Assembly (NCBI GenBank): GCA_003117195.1
Contig: BDSI01000205.1
Span: 1 to 64,000 of the forward strand
Direction of reading: 5' to 3'
Length of the DNA: 64,000 nucleotides
Source: Eudorina sp. 2006-703-Eu-15
Taxonomy: Eukaryota; Chlorophyta; Chlorophyceae; Chlamydomonadales; Volvocaceae
Below the pieces are notes generated by a model that was not told where the DNA came from, searched no databases, and worked only from the letters and a program-made list of their open reading frames with translations. Below are positions 9,771-21,849 of the stretch, piece after piece; the stretch's first letter is position 1; each line of letters starts with the position of its first letter. The translations under genes and the position numbers were made by a program.

Positions 9771-12700
9771 CTGCATGCGTGAACGGGCGCGTCAAACGCA
9801 GGCAGGCAATATTAACAGGGTATGTACTGCTGTTACGCGGCGGTACATTCTGCGTGAAAGGATGGAACTCTGTTTGCCTGCCCTGCTTAACACGCGATGG
9901 GCTTGGCCTCGCGTCATGTCATGGGACGTTCATGGCCCCCGGCCCACATGCTTCTGCCGTAGCAGCAGGGTGTGGAGATTGCGCGGAAACCTTCCCGCGG
10001 CCGTCCCGATTCGAACTCACGACCTAGCGAGGTCGTTTGGACATAGTACGAAACCAATTGTAACACGGCATCATAACCGAAGCCTTTGACCGCGCCGTGT
10101 TACATATTGCCACAACATACATAGGAGCATTAATAACGACGACGACCAAGTCTTTCTCAACCTTTCATCAGGGAGCAAGCTAAGCAAGCACGTCAACGTC
10201 GGTCCGGCAAGCATACTTACTGGGCGCGCTCAGTGCATCGGTCGTGTAGGTCCAAGTAACACTGCTCGTGCGAGCCAGAACCGTCCTGCTGCTGTCTGCG
10301 CTCGTGAGTGATGCAATCAGACCGGCAGGGCCGCCCGTATTGCGCACCCGAATGGAAAGAGTGTTGGTGCCCTTGACCAGAGTCAGGCGAAGTGGCCGAT
10401 CCACGTATTCACCCGGCCCCCAGCCCAATTTCACAGAGCCAACCAGCGTCGCCCCGTTGAGGTACACATCTGCGATATCATCTGCAATGATCTGCAGCAG
10501 GGCATCTGTGGCCTGGCCAGCCGTGTTGAGAACAGTGGTGGAGAATGTGGCCGCTATTGAGGTGGATGAGCTTAGCTGCGCGCCGGCATGGTACCAGATC
10601 CACTTGGCCTGGGTATCGGTGAAGGGCTTACCCGGGCCGATGCTGGCGGTGCCCCACACAGATGCGTCAGCCGGGGCAAGTTCGACGGCACCTGCATGCG
10701 CAATAATACAGGCACACGCATGATGCATGATGCATGCAGGCCACGCCTATTAATGACCGACGAGATAATAGTCTCGGAAGGCAGGCCAGTAAACGTTGCG
10801 CTGGGCAATAGGCAGTGGTACCAGAACACATACTCAAGGTCGGTCTACCAGGTCGAGTACATATGCGAGCGAGCAAATAAGCAGCCTATAAATGAACGGC
10901 ATGGTGATGAGTTAGTCACATGAAATACCATAGGCCATGCACGCCAACACAAGCACGTGTCGATTGTTGGTATGCGGCTTGAGGGTCGACGAATATGTTC
11001 GTTGCAATTTGTGATCTGATGATTACGACAATAACAACAGCCCCAATAAACAACAGTAAAAACAAAAATATATAAAATAACAATAAAGGTATTTATCAGT
11101 ATTGCAAATTAATAAATTGTATTGATGTACTATTCAGGTGGCAGCAAACGATAATCTATTATTACGGTTGAAGTAATGTGAACATGCAGCCGTTACGCGC
11201 TCAAGTCATACAGCACGGATAATAACAAGAAGAATACTAAAAACATTTTACAATATCTAAACAATAGTAATAAAACAGCTCTAGGAATAAGAATAAAAAA
11301 CAAAACATATTCATATAAAATACATGGGCCACTCGGTAAGCATACTTACTGGGCGCGCTCAGTGCATCGGTCGTGTAGGTCCAGGCAGTGCTGCTCGTGC
11401 GAGCCAGAACCGTCCTGCTGCTGTCTGCGGTCGTGAGTGATGCAATCAGACCGGCAGCGCCGCCCGTGTTGCGCACCCGAATGGAAAGAGTGTTGGTGCC
11501 TTTGGCCAGGGTCAAGCGAAGTGGACGATCCACATATTCACCCAACCGCCAACCCCATTTCACAGAGCCAACTAGCGTCGCCCCGTTGAGGTACACATCT
11601 GCGATATCATCTGCAATGATCTGCAGTAGGGCATCTGTGCCTTGGTCAGCCGTATTGAGAACAGTGGTGGAGAATGTGGCCGCTGTTGCTGTTGATGAGC
11701 CAGAAAGCGCGCCGGCATGGTACCAGATCCACTTGGCCTGGGTATCGGTGAAGGGTTTATCTGGGCCGATGTTGGCGTTGCCGAAAGTAGATGCGTCCGC
11801 CGCTGCAAGTTCGACCGCATCTGCACATACAGCGCACGCATCAGGGCATAATAGCTACGTGCATTTACACCAGGCGGCACAGTAGAATTGAAAGAGAGGT
11901 CGGTGAATGTCGGCTGGGCGTGGTATAGCTAGAATAGCCATCGGCGACAAAATAAATAGCATGGGAGTAAGTTATCACGGGGGTTATCACGGGGGTATGT
12001 ATTGATGAACGACAAGTTGGCAATCGTCGGATTGTTGGGCTAGCTGGGCAAGAGCTATAATATGCAGTGTCGACAGTACACCCGAGACTGCCGTGCGTAA
12101 GCATGCAATCGAGCAAAAAGCAAGCTATGATCGATTAGTTCTATGTATTGCCATATGACATAGAACGCCGATACATACACGTGTCGATTGTATGTATGCG
12201 GCTTGAGATAGAGTCATAGGTGTCACTGTCAACTAAAACAATCTTTTAGCAGTTCTGAGAAATATATTCGCAGTGATAAAAAGGTAGAAATGTTAGGTGT
12301 ATTGTTCTTAACTTTTTTTAGTATTCTGGTATTTTCCCACCCTGATTTGTTAGGTCATCCTGATAACATAATATTAAGTTATATAAATTATATTATATAA
12401 ATTATATAATATAATATGATATAATATAATATAATATAATATAATATAATATAATATAATATAATATAATATAATATAATATAATATATATTATTTTATA
12501 TAATATAATATAATATAATATAATATAATATAATATAATATATTATATTATATTATATTATATTATATTATATTATATTATATTATATTATATTATATTA
12601 TATTATATTATATTATATTATATTATATTATATTATATTATATTATATTATATTATATTATATTATATTATATTATATTATATTATATTATATTATATTA

Positions 12701-15700
12701 CATTTAATATATTACATATAATATTTCTAATATACATATTTATATTCAAATAATATGTCCTCAGAAAATTATAAATATTGTACCATACTTGCACAACTAT
12801 AATAAAACATGGGCTACGTCGTTTTGTATGCAAAAACATACTTACTGGGCGCGCTCATTGCATCAGTCGTGTAGGTCCAAGTAGTGTTGCTCGTGCGAGC
12901 CAGAACCGTCCTGCTGCTGTCTGCGGTCGTGAGTGATGCAATCAGACCGGCAGGGCCGCCCGTATTGCGCACCCGAATGGAAAGAGTGTTGGTGCCCTTG
13001 GCCAGGGTCAGGCGAAGTGGCCGATCCACATATTCACCCGACCACCAGCCCAATTTCACAGAGCCAACCAGCGTCGCCCCGTTGAGGTACACATCTGCGA
13101 TATCATCCGCAATGATCTGCAGCAGGGCATCTGTGCCCTGGTCAGCCGTATTCAGAACAGTGGTGGAGAACGTTGCCGCTATTGAGGTGGATGAGCTTAG
13201 CTGCGCGCCGGCATGGTACCAGATCCACTTGGCTTGGGTATCGGTGAAGGGCTTATCTGGGCCGATGTTGGCGTTGCCCCACACAGATGCGTCAGCCGAG
13301 GCAACCTCAACCGCATCTGCACGCACAGCGCACGCCGCAGGGCATGACGGCCACACACTTGCACTTGCTTACAACCGACCGCATAATAGTATTGAAAGAC
13401 GGGCCCGCAAACGTCGGTTGGGCGGGAAGTACATGCATTAGCTACAGTATTTCGGCAGTGTCAACAGAACAACAAAGTACATACGTTAGCATGAAAACGA
13501 GCAAGAAGCCAAGCTATGAGCTGCATGATGATTTGTTCCCATGCAGTGCCACATGCCATCACACATGCACATCTTAGCAAGTAAACGATAATCTATCCAG
13601 GTTGATGTCATGTGATAATGCATCCACTCTCCGGCTGCTCCAGCCCACATACACAACGGCGCGCGGGTTAGCAGCAACAGTAATTCTCATCATACAACAA
13701 TCATTGCAAAATTATATATAAAACCATGCATGGTTTTAATGACATAATGAAAATGATAATAATACAACAGCGGTCAAAATAAATATTCAAAACATATGCA
13801 ACAAATACAAACTTATTAGAAAAGGGATAAGGCCATTCGGTAAGCAAATGCATACATACTTACTGGGCGCGCTCAGTGCATCGGTCGTGTAGGTCCAAGC
13901 CGTGTTGCTCGTGCGAGCCAGTACCGTCCTGCTGCTGTCTGCGGTCGTGAGTGATGCAATCAGACCGGCAGCGCCGCCCGTGTTGCGCACCCGAATGGAA
14001 AGAGTGTTGGTGCCCTTGGCCAGAGTCAGGCGAAGCGGCCGATCAACATATTCACCCGACCGCCAACCCCATTTCACAGAGCCAACCAGCGTCGCCCCGT
14101 TGAGGTACACATCTGCGATATCATCTGCAATGATCTGCAGCAGGGCATCTGTGGCCTGGCCAGCCGTATTGAGAACAGTGGTGGAGAATGTGGCCGCTGT
14201 TGCTGTTGAGGAGCCAGAAAGCGCGCCGGCATGGTACCAGATCCACTTGGCCTGGGTATCGGTGAAGGGTTTATCTGGGGCGATGTTGGCGTTGCCGAAA
14301 GTAGATGCGTCCGCCGCTGCAAGTTCGACCGCATCTGCACAGCGCATAGCACGCAGGGAATGCATGATAGCCACGTGCATTAACAATCGAAGGCACGCAT
14401 AGAAGTATTGAAAGACAGGTCTGTAAATAAATGTCGGCTGGGCAGGGTATATGTAGGAAAGGCATCAGCGACAAAATAAACAGCACGAGAGCAAGTAAGC
14501 ACTAAGTGCGGAACATTCTTAGCACTTGCGAGGAACAGTGATTAAAAAGTGTAATTTCATAGATAGCAGATGATTATAAATATTGTATCAATAATAGAGT
14601 GATTATCATACGTGTTGAATTATACTGCAAGGGCTACGTCGCTCGCTTTGTATACAAAAACATACTTACTGGGCGCGCTCAGTGCATCGGTCGTGTAGGT
14701 CCAAGCAGTGCTGCTCGTGCGAGCCAGAACCGTCCTGCTGCTGTCTGCGCTCGTGAGTGATGCAATCAGACCGGCAGGGCCGCCCGTATTGCGCACCCGA
14801 ATGGAAAGAGTGTTGGTGCCTTTGGCCAGGGTCAGGCGAAGTGGCCGATCCACATATTCACCCAACCGCCAACCCCATTTCACAGAGCCAACCAGCGTCG
14901 CCCCGTTGAGGTACACATCTGCGATATCATCTGCAATGATCTGCAGCAGGGCATCTGTGCCTTGGTCAGCCGTATTGAGAACAGTGGTGGAGAATGTGGC
15001 CGCTGTTGCTGTTGATGAGCCAGAAAGCGCGCCGGCATGGTACCAGATCCACTTGGCTTGGGTATCGGTGAAGGGTTTATCTGGGCCGATGTTGGCGTTG
15101 CCGAAAGTAGATGCGTCCGCCGCTGCAAGTTCGACCGCATCTGCACATACAGCGCACGCATCAGGGCATAATAGCTACGTGCATTTACACCAGGCGGCAC
15201 AGTAGAATTGAAAGAGAGGTCGGTGAATGTCGGCTGGGCGTGGTATAGCTAGAATAGCCATCGGCGACAAAATAAATAGCATGGGAGTAAGTTATCACGG
15301 GGGTTATCACGGGGGTATGTATTGATGAACGACAAGTTGGCAATCGTCGGATTGTTGGGCTAGCTGGGCAAGAGCTATAATATGCAGTGTCGACAGTACA
15401 CACGAGACTGCCGTGCGTAAGCATGCAATCGAGCAAAAAGCAAGCTATGATCGATTAGTTCTATGTATTGCCGTATGACATAGAACGCCGATACATACAC
15501 GTGTCGATTGTATGTATGCGGCTTGAGATAGAGTCATAGGTGTCACTGTCAACTTAAACAATCTTTTAGCAGTTCTGAGAAATATATTCGCAGTGATAAA
15601 AAGGTAGAAATGTTAGGTGTATTGTTCTTAGCTTTTTTTAGTATTCTGGTATTTTCCCACCCTGATTTGTTAGGTCATCCTGATAACATAATATTAAGTT

Positions 15701-18700
15701 ATATAAATTATATTATATAAATTATATAATATAATATGATATAATATAATATAGTATAATATAATATATAATATATTATATTATTTTATATAATATAATA
15801 TAATATAATATTATATTATATTATATTATATTATATTATATTACATTTAATATATTACATATAATATTTCTAATGTACATATTTATATTCAAATAATATG
15901 TCCTCAGAAAATTATAAATATTGTACCATGCTTGCACAACTATAATAAAACATGGGCTACGTCGTTTTGTATGCAAAAACATACTTACTGGGCGCGCTCA
16001 TTGCATCAGTCGTGTAGGTCCAAGTAGTGTTGCTCGTGCGAGCCAGAACCGTCCTGCTGCTGTCTGCGGTCGTGAGTGATGCAATCAGACCGGCAGGGCC
16101 GCCCGTATTGCGCACCCGAATGGAAAGAGTGTTGGTGCCCTTGGCCAGGGTCAGGCGAAGTGGCCGATCCACATATTCACCCGACCACCAGCCCAATTTC
16201 ACAGAGCCAACCAGCGTCGCCCCGTTGAGGTACACATCTGCGATATCATCCGCAATGATCTGCAGCAGGGCATCTGTGCCCTGGTCAGCCGTATTCAGAA
16301 CAGTGGTGGAGAACGTTGCCGCTATTGAGGTGGATGAGCTTAGCTGCGCGCCGGCATGGTACCAGATCCACTTGGCTTGGGTATCGGTGAAGGGCTTATC
16401 TGGGCCGATGTTGGCGTTGCCCCACACAGATGCGTCAGCCGAGGCAACCTCAACCGCATCTGCACGCACAGCGCACGCCGCAGGGCATGACGGCCACACA
16501 CTTGCACTTGCTTACAACCGACCGCATAATAGTATTGAAAGACGGGCCCGCAAACGTCGGTTGGGCGGGAAGTACATGCATTAGCTACAGTATTTCGGCA
16601 GTGTCAACAGAACAACAAAGTACATACGTTAGCATGACAACGAGCAAGAAGCCAAGCTATGAGCTGCATGATGATTTGTTCCCATGCAGTGCCACATGCC
16701 ATACCATGGCGTAGTACACCGCCAAGCAACACACGCACGTGTCGATTCCTGGTCCGCGGCTTGAGGGTCGCTTTATTGGTGCCATGTCTACTTACGTGAT
16801 TATTGCAAATGTTGATATGATATGTTCTCACACATGCACATCTTAGCAAGTAAACGATAATCTATCCAGGTTGATGTCATGTGATAATGCATCCACTCTC
16901 CGGCTACTCCAGCCCACATACACAACGGCGCGCGGGTTAGCAGCAACAGTAATTCTCATCATACAACAATCATTGCAAAATTATATATAAAACCATGCAT
17001 GGTTTTAATGACATAATGAAAATGATAATAATACAACAGCGGTCAAAATAAATATTCAAAACATATGCAGCAAATACAAACTTATTAGAAAAGAGATAAG
17101 GCCATTCGGTAAGCAAATGCATACATACTTACTGGGCGCGCTCAGTGCATCGGTCGTGTAGGTCCAAGCCGTGTTGCTCGTGCGAGCCAGTACCGTCCTG
17201 CTGCTGTCTGCGGTCGTGAGTGATGCAATCAGACCGGCAGCGCCGCCCGTGTTGCGCACCCGAATGGAAAGAGTGTTGGTGCCCTTGGCCAGAGTCAGGC
17301 GAAGCGGCCGATCCACATATTCACCCAACCGCCAACCCCATTTCACAGAGCCAACCAGCGTCGCCCCGTTGAGGTACACATCTGCGATATCATCTGCAAT
17401 GATCTGCAGCAGGGCATCTGTGGCCTGGCCAGCCGTATTGAGAACAGTGGTGGAGAATGTGGCCGCTGTTGCTGTTGAGGAGCCAGAAAGCGCGCCGGCA
17501 TGGTACCAGATCCACTTGGCTTGGGTATCGGTGAAGGGCTTATCTGGGCCGATGTTGGCGTTGCCGAAAATAGATGCGTCCGCCGGGGCAAGCTCGACCG
17601 CATCTGCATATATATACATCGCAAACATTAGGGCATGATAGCCATGTGCATTTACACCAGGCGGCATAGTAGTATTGAAAGACAGGTCGGTGAATAAATA
17701 ATGTCGGTTGGGCGGAGTGTAGGTAGGATAGCCATCGGCGACAAAATAATTAGCACGAGAGTAACGAGAGTAAGCAAGCAGGGGGGCGTGTTGTGTAAAA
17801 TGCTGAGTGCATGAGCAGCGCACAGAACTGTCTTGAGGTTTAACCAAGAATGAAGATAGATTTATCCAGATCCCTCAGGACACCGCTGTGTCTGGAAGTG
17901 TCAGGAACGTTCCGGTGTACTCTAAGTGCGGTCGAGAAGAGTCTAGGCTACGGTTACTGTGTACAAAATACAGCCAATACGTATAAAATGGTAACCCACG
18001 CAGTAGTCGCCCAGTCAACAAGTAAGTTGCCATTCGACCAGACAATAGATATGAGTATGTAATACTCTTTGTCAGTACTCGCGAGCATCCGTCTGTCATT
18101 TCTGCGCATCTCGACACTAGCAGAAATGCTGGCTATGAAGTGCATTGGATATACTCCGTTGATCCCTTCTAATCCCTTCGGGGTCCGCTGTAACGTTCAT
18201 TCATTTATTCATGAGATGTCCCCATTTATTTAATGTCATACACCGACAACACATGCAGGTGTCGATTGTTTGTATGCGGTTTGAGGGTCGTTGGTGCCAG
18301 TGTCAACTTATATGTTCATTGCAGCTGTGATATCATATCTTCACACAATTATAACGAATAACCATAATTTTTACAATTAGGTCGAAACATATTAATAGAA
18401 ACAATATTGTAAAAATGATAATAAAAATAAGTATGTTGTATTCCTGACAGAATAATAATAATACACTTACAATTGTATTATCAATACTACCTATATCATA
18501 TACATGTAACAAGATTATAAAATACTGAAATAAAAGGATAAACGTTATAATATATTATATTATAATATACTTTACTTTTATTATACGATATATATATGTA
18601 CTTTACATTTATGTACATATGTTTTATTATACTATATATATAACATTAAATTACTATATATAGTATATAGTAATATAATGTAATATATATAGTATATACA

Positions 18701-21700
18701 TATATATAGTATTATATATGTATAGTATATACATATATAATATCTTAACAAATCGCCGTTCAGCACGCAAAAGCATATATACTTACTGGGCGCGCTCAGT
18801 GCATCGGTCGTGTAGGTCCAAGCCGTGTTGCTCGTGCGAGCCAGAACCGTCCTGCTGCTGTCTGCGGTCGTGAGTGATGCAATCAGACCGGCAGGGCCGC
18901 CCGTATTGCGCACTCGAATGGAAAGAGTGTTAGTGCCCTTGGCCAGAGTCAGGCGAAGCGGCCGATCCACATATTCACCCGACCACCAGCCCAATTTCAC
19001 AGAGCCAACCAGCGTCGCCCCGTTGAGGTACACATCTGCGATATCATCTGCAATGATCTGCAGCAGGGCATCTGTGCCCTGGTCAGCCGTATTGAGGACA
19101 GTGGTGGAGAACGTTGCCGCTATTGAGGTGGATGAGCTTAGCTGCGCGCCGGCATGGTACCATATCCACTCTGCTTGGGTATCGGTGAAGGGCTTATCTG
19201 GGCCAATGTTGGCGGTGCCCCACACAGAAGTGTCAGCCGGCGCAAGCTCGACCGCATCTGCACAGCGTACCCATGGCATAATAATGAAGTAATGAACGTA
19301 TTCATGACACTAAACAAAACATCAACATAGTAATCATAATAACAAAAATAATATTATAATGGTGACAATATTCATTTACATTTTAGTTATGATGTGTATT
19401 ATAACAATAATATAATATTGAATAATAATAGTTCTCGATTATTTAATATAACTAACTATAATAATAATATAATACATGTATAAAAGTTTAGAAAAAAACG
19501 CTTAGCAACCGCTAGCAAGGGGTGAGGGCGCAGGGGTGGTGAAGCTCGCTGGCACTGTGGAGTCAAAAAATGATCTGATCAAGGTCAACGGCAATTAGCA
19601 TGCACCTCATTCTGCGTGCCTACGTGCCTCGATGTTTTCATAAACATATTGTGGCACCATCTTTATGATAGACGGGCGGGATTGCATCGGCTGCACCACA
19701 ATGCCTACCTCAATACATATGCATGTATACATGTATACGTATGTACATATATACATACGTATACTATAGTAGTAGTGGTAAAGATATGTACAGTACCTGT
19801 ATATACCATCATCAACAGGGGACCACGAAACATCGGTATTGCTTGAAAGCAAACTTACTGGGCGCGCTCTGCGTATCCGTTGCATAGGTCCAGGCGCTGT
19901 TGGTTCGAGCAAGCACACCCATACTGCCGCCGGTCAGGGATGCAATCAGACCGGCCGGACCGCCAGTGTTGCGCACCCGGATGGAAAGAGTGTTGGTCCC
20001 CTTGGCCAGGGTGATGTTGACAGGCCGATCGGTATATTCGCCCGACCTCCAGCCCCATTGGACGGAGGCAATCAGTGCCCCGTTGAGGTAAACATCAGCA
20101 CTGTCGTCGGCGATAACATGTAGAAACGCACTTGTGCCCCGGGCATCAGTGGTGAGGACGGTCGTGGTAAACGTTGCCGCGGTTACAGTAGATGAGCCTA
20201 GCTGCGCCCCGGCATGGTACCAAATCCACTTGGCCTGGGTATCGTTGAATGGTAGGCGAGAACCGATGTTGGCCGTACCCCATACTGAAGTGGTAGCATT
20301 AGCCAACTCGACAGCCCCTGCGTCCGGTGAGATCGAGGAGTCGTGGCATGCACACATTGCATATTTTGCGCGTGAGGAATATGCATGTATGCCTGAGCGA
20401 GCGAGATATTACATATGTAGCCATGCATGCAAGCCTGCGCGCGCTTTAGTCGCCCACGGCAGCCAGCAGCCAGGGGCGGCTTTCACATCCGATGCACAAC
20501 AATAATCAACCCACACAAGCAAAATGACACTCACGACGGATGGACCATCTGGATGGACGGATATGTCCAGACTGTTCAAATATGAAAAATGAATGTCACA
20601 GCTGCCATACGTAGCTATCAAATATAATTACTTACTTGGCGCATTCTGCATGGCAACAGTGTACGTCCAGGAGCTGTTGGTGCGCGCCAGGACCGTCCGG
20701 CCGTTGGTGCTTGTGAGGGAGGCCAGCAGCCCGGCAGGTCCTCCCGTGTTGCGAGCCCGGATGGACAGGACATTGGCGCCCTTAACGAGGGTCAGGTTTA
20801 AGGGACGGGCCGTGTACTCGCCCGATCTCCAGCCCCACTGGATGGCCGCTATCCATACCCGGTTGAGATAAACATCCGCAATATCGTCGACGATTACGTG
20901 GAGCTGGGCCTGGGCTGAGGTCTGGTTGATATAAACGGTTGTGGAGAAGTTGACAGCCACATCTGTAGACGAGCCGAACTGCGCGCCGGCATGGTACCAG
21001 ATCCACTTGGCTTGGGTATCGGTGAAGGGCTTATCTGGGCCGATGTTGGCGTTGCCCCATACAGAAGCGTCAGCCGGGGCAAGCTCAACAGCACCTGCGT
21101 GGCACATACATACATACACAACCACTTACATATGTCGATCAGGTATATACGGAAAGGCAGGCATAATACATTTTCGTGTTTGCCAGGTAATTACGTATTA
21201 TATGTGCGGTCTACGCATGAAAGATTGCAGCAGTGCGGGCGTGCGTGGATTGTCTGCGCCAAGGACCCGCTCGCTCGCAAGCACACTGCGGCGAGTTGAT
21301 CAGGTCATCCGTCTTGGAATAAACAAGTAAGTTCGTTCCGTTATTTAGCTAGCTAGTTCCGCATGCACATGCACGTAACGGCGCCATTCGATCGTAGCTT
21401 GTTTGCAGTTAGCTGACCAAGCAAGCAAGCAAGGGAGTTAGACAGGAAAACCTCTTGATGGACGCTATGTAAGCCAATGCGCGTGTGTGGCAAGGGGCGG
21501 GGGCGGCCGGCAGTCGTGCTGCTGGGAGTCCGGGCAGATCCATGGACCAGGTAGGTGGACCAGGTGGCCGCGTTCTTACGTACATATCTTATTGTAAGTT
21601 GCAGCGAGTGCGGATGCATGCCCTCGGGATAGCGCTATATACTATATATCCTAACCATACATCCTAACTCGTCATATTAAGTGATATGTATATGTCTACA

Positions 21701-21849
21701 TTTTTATGCCGGTTATAATGAATTCGCCCATCCCTTCTTTCCGTCACCGGCTTACCAGGTGCAGCCGCGATCGCGAAGCAATTAGTCGCCCCCAGCACAA
21801 GGAGGGATACGAGCAAGAAGCATGCTGGATGTCGCGGTGCCGGCGGCAT
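9313..21849 (-). CDS. Gene B: secreted protein with 11 tandem beta-sandwich modules
   Basis: Twelve exons on the minus strand: 21849-21756, 21094-20636, 20317-19859, 19257-18787, 17603-17133, 16459-15989, 15140-14670, 14334-13864, 13316-12846, 11820-11350, 10691-10221, 9770-9313. Joined at GTAAG donors and CAG acceptors they give 5238 nt, 1745 residues, one open frame, ending TAG. Exon 1 encodes a signal peptide (ATG at 21849; core FLLVSLLVLGATNCFA). Each later exon encodes one module of about 153-157 residues with the same motifs: FTDTQAKWIWYHAGAQ, a TFSTTV strand, LLQIIADDIADVYLNGA, PLRLTLAKGTNTLSIRV then RNTGGPAGLIASL. This pattern resembles galactose-binding-type beta-sandwich accessory domains of glycosidases. 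All introns are phase 1. I see no membrane anchor. An extracellular carbohydrate-binding or matrix protein is my inference; the family is not one I can name. Confidence 0.8.
10059..10104 (-). repeat. Short LTR-like or MITE-like inverted repeat (46 bp)
   Basis: TGTAACACGGC (10059) and GCCGTGTTACA (ending 10104) are perfect 11-bp inverted ends. On the minus strand the next bases are ATTGGTTTCG, weakly like a primer-binding site. No partner repeat was found. It lies in the intron between exons 12 and 11 of gene B. Confidence 0.4.
10221..10691 (-). CDS. Gene B exon 11: class I module
   Basis: 471 bp, phase 1. The last class I module before the terminal exon. It shares ALVSDA-type antisense and PGKPFTDTQ sense features with gene A exon 5, and so may be nearest the ancestral class I exon. 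Confidence 0.85.
11350..11820 (-). CDS. Gene B exon 10: class I module
   Basis: 471 bp, phase 1. Pairs with exon 7. The duplicated block appears to begin inside this exon, because the intron on its 3' side is unlike that of exon 7. Confidence 0.85.
12371..12712. repeat. AT-rich microsatellite (TATAA/TATTA)n
   Basis: About 340 bp of five-base AT repeats that switch from ataat to tatta units near 12545, making a near-perfect inverted structure. It lies in an intron of gene B. Confidence 0.95.
12846..13316 (-). CDS. Gene B exon 9: class I module
   Basis: 471 bp, phase 1. Encodes the same module sequence as exon 6. The intron on its 3' side carries the long (TATTA)n/(TATAA)n tract. Confidence 0.85.
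13864..14334 (-). CDS. Gene B exon 8: class I module
   Basis: 471 bp, phase 1. Pairs with exon 5. Differs by a few residues such as IAPDKPF for IGPDKPF. Confidence 0.85.
14670..15140 (-). CDS. Gene B exon 7: class I module
   Basis: 471 bp, phase 1. Pairs with exon 10 (11820). The upstream intron sequence is almost identical to that of exon 10. Confidence 0.85.
15700..15845. repeat. AT-rich microsatellite, short allele of the duplicated tract
   Basis: The counterpart of 12371-12712 in the second segmental copy, with the same ataat-to-tatta switch but fewer repeats. Confidence 0.9.
15989..16459 (-). CDS. Gene B exon 6: class I module
   Basis: 471 bp, phase 1. The encoded module is identical to exon 9 (13316), including VASADASVWGNANIG, so the copies are recent or have been homogenized. 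Confidence 0.85.
17133..17603 (-). CDS. Gene B exon 5: class I module
   Basis: 471 bp, phase 1. Class I. Pairs with exon 8 (14334) in the 3.3-kb segmental duplication; both share ALSGSSTATAATFSTTV. Confidence 0.85.
18540..18750. repeat. AT-rich low-complexity tract
   Basis: Mixed ATATATA, TATAGTATA and TATTATA runs in the intron 3' of gene B exon 4. Confidence 0.85.
18787..19257 (-). CDS. Gene B exon 4: class I module
   Basis: 471 bp, phase 1 at both ends. Class I module with DTQAEWIWYHAG instead of the usual DTQAKWIWYHAG. Confidence 0.85.
19859..20317 (-). CDS. Gene B exon 3: class II module
   Basis: 459 bp, phase 1 at both ends. Marked by LANATTSVWGTANIGSRLPF and a shortened loop (SLTGGSMGVLARTNSAW). 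Closest to gene A exons 3 and 4. Confidence 0.85.
20636..21094 (-). CDS. Gene B exon 2: class III module
   Basis: 459 bp, phase 1 at both ends. A distinct class with FGSSTDVAVNFSTTVYINQT and LHVIVDDIADVYLN. Its closest relative in the window is gene A exon 2, not its neighbours in gene B. Confidence 0.85.
21756..21849 (-). CDS. Gene B exon 1: signal peptide
   Basis: Encodes MPPAPRHPACFLLVSLLVLG and a short tail, 31 codons plus one base, ending CCTG|GTAAGCC. The ATG is chosen because the frame downstream is a classic secretion signal and gene A has the equivalent exon at 37088. The sequence just upstream is also conserved with gene A but is not in a conserved coding frame. Confidence 0.8.

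Larger units (their letters stand above)
11350..14334 (-). repeat. Segmental duplication in gene B, copy 1 (three modules)
   Basis: Carries exons 8-10 with their introns. Aligns with 14670-17603 at very high identity, including long non-coding stretches (for example 11821-12340 versus 15141-15660). It differs mainly by a longer AT microsatellite here. Confidence 0.85.
14670..17603 (-). repeat. Segmental duplication in gene B, copy 2 (three modules)
   Basis: Carries exons 5-7. Relative to copy 1 its AT tract is about 200 bp shorter, and it has about 130 extra bases at roughly 16700-16830. Confidence 0.85.

Noticed and set aside
9494..20123. Long plus-strand open frames opposite every module exon (MLLVRARTVLLLSAV and similar)
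   Set aside because: They are the antisense of GC-biased module exons, recur only because the exons recur, and lack start context, splice logic or motifs. The minus strand has signal peptide, phase-consistent junctions and domain motifs.
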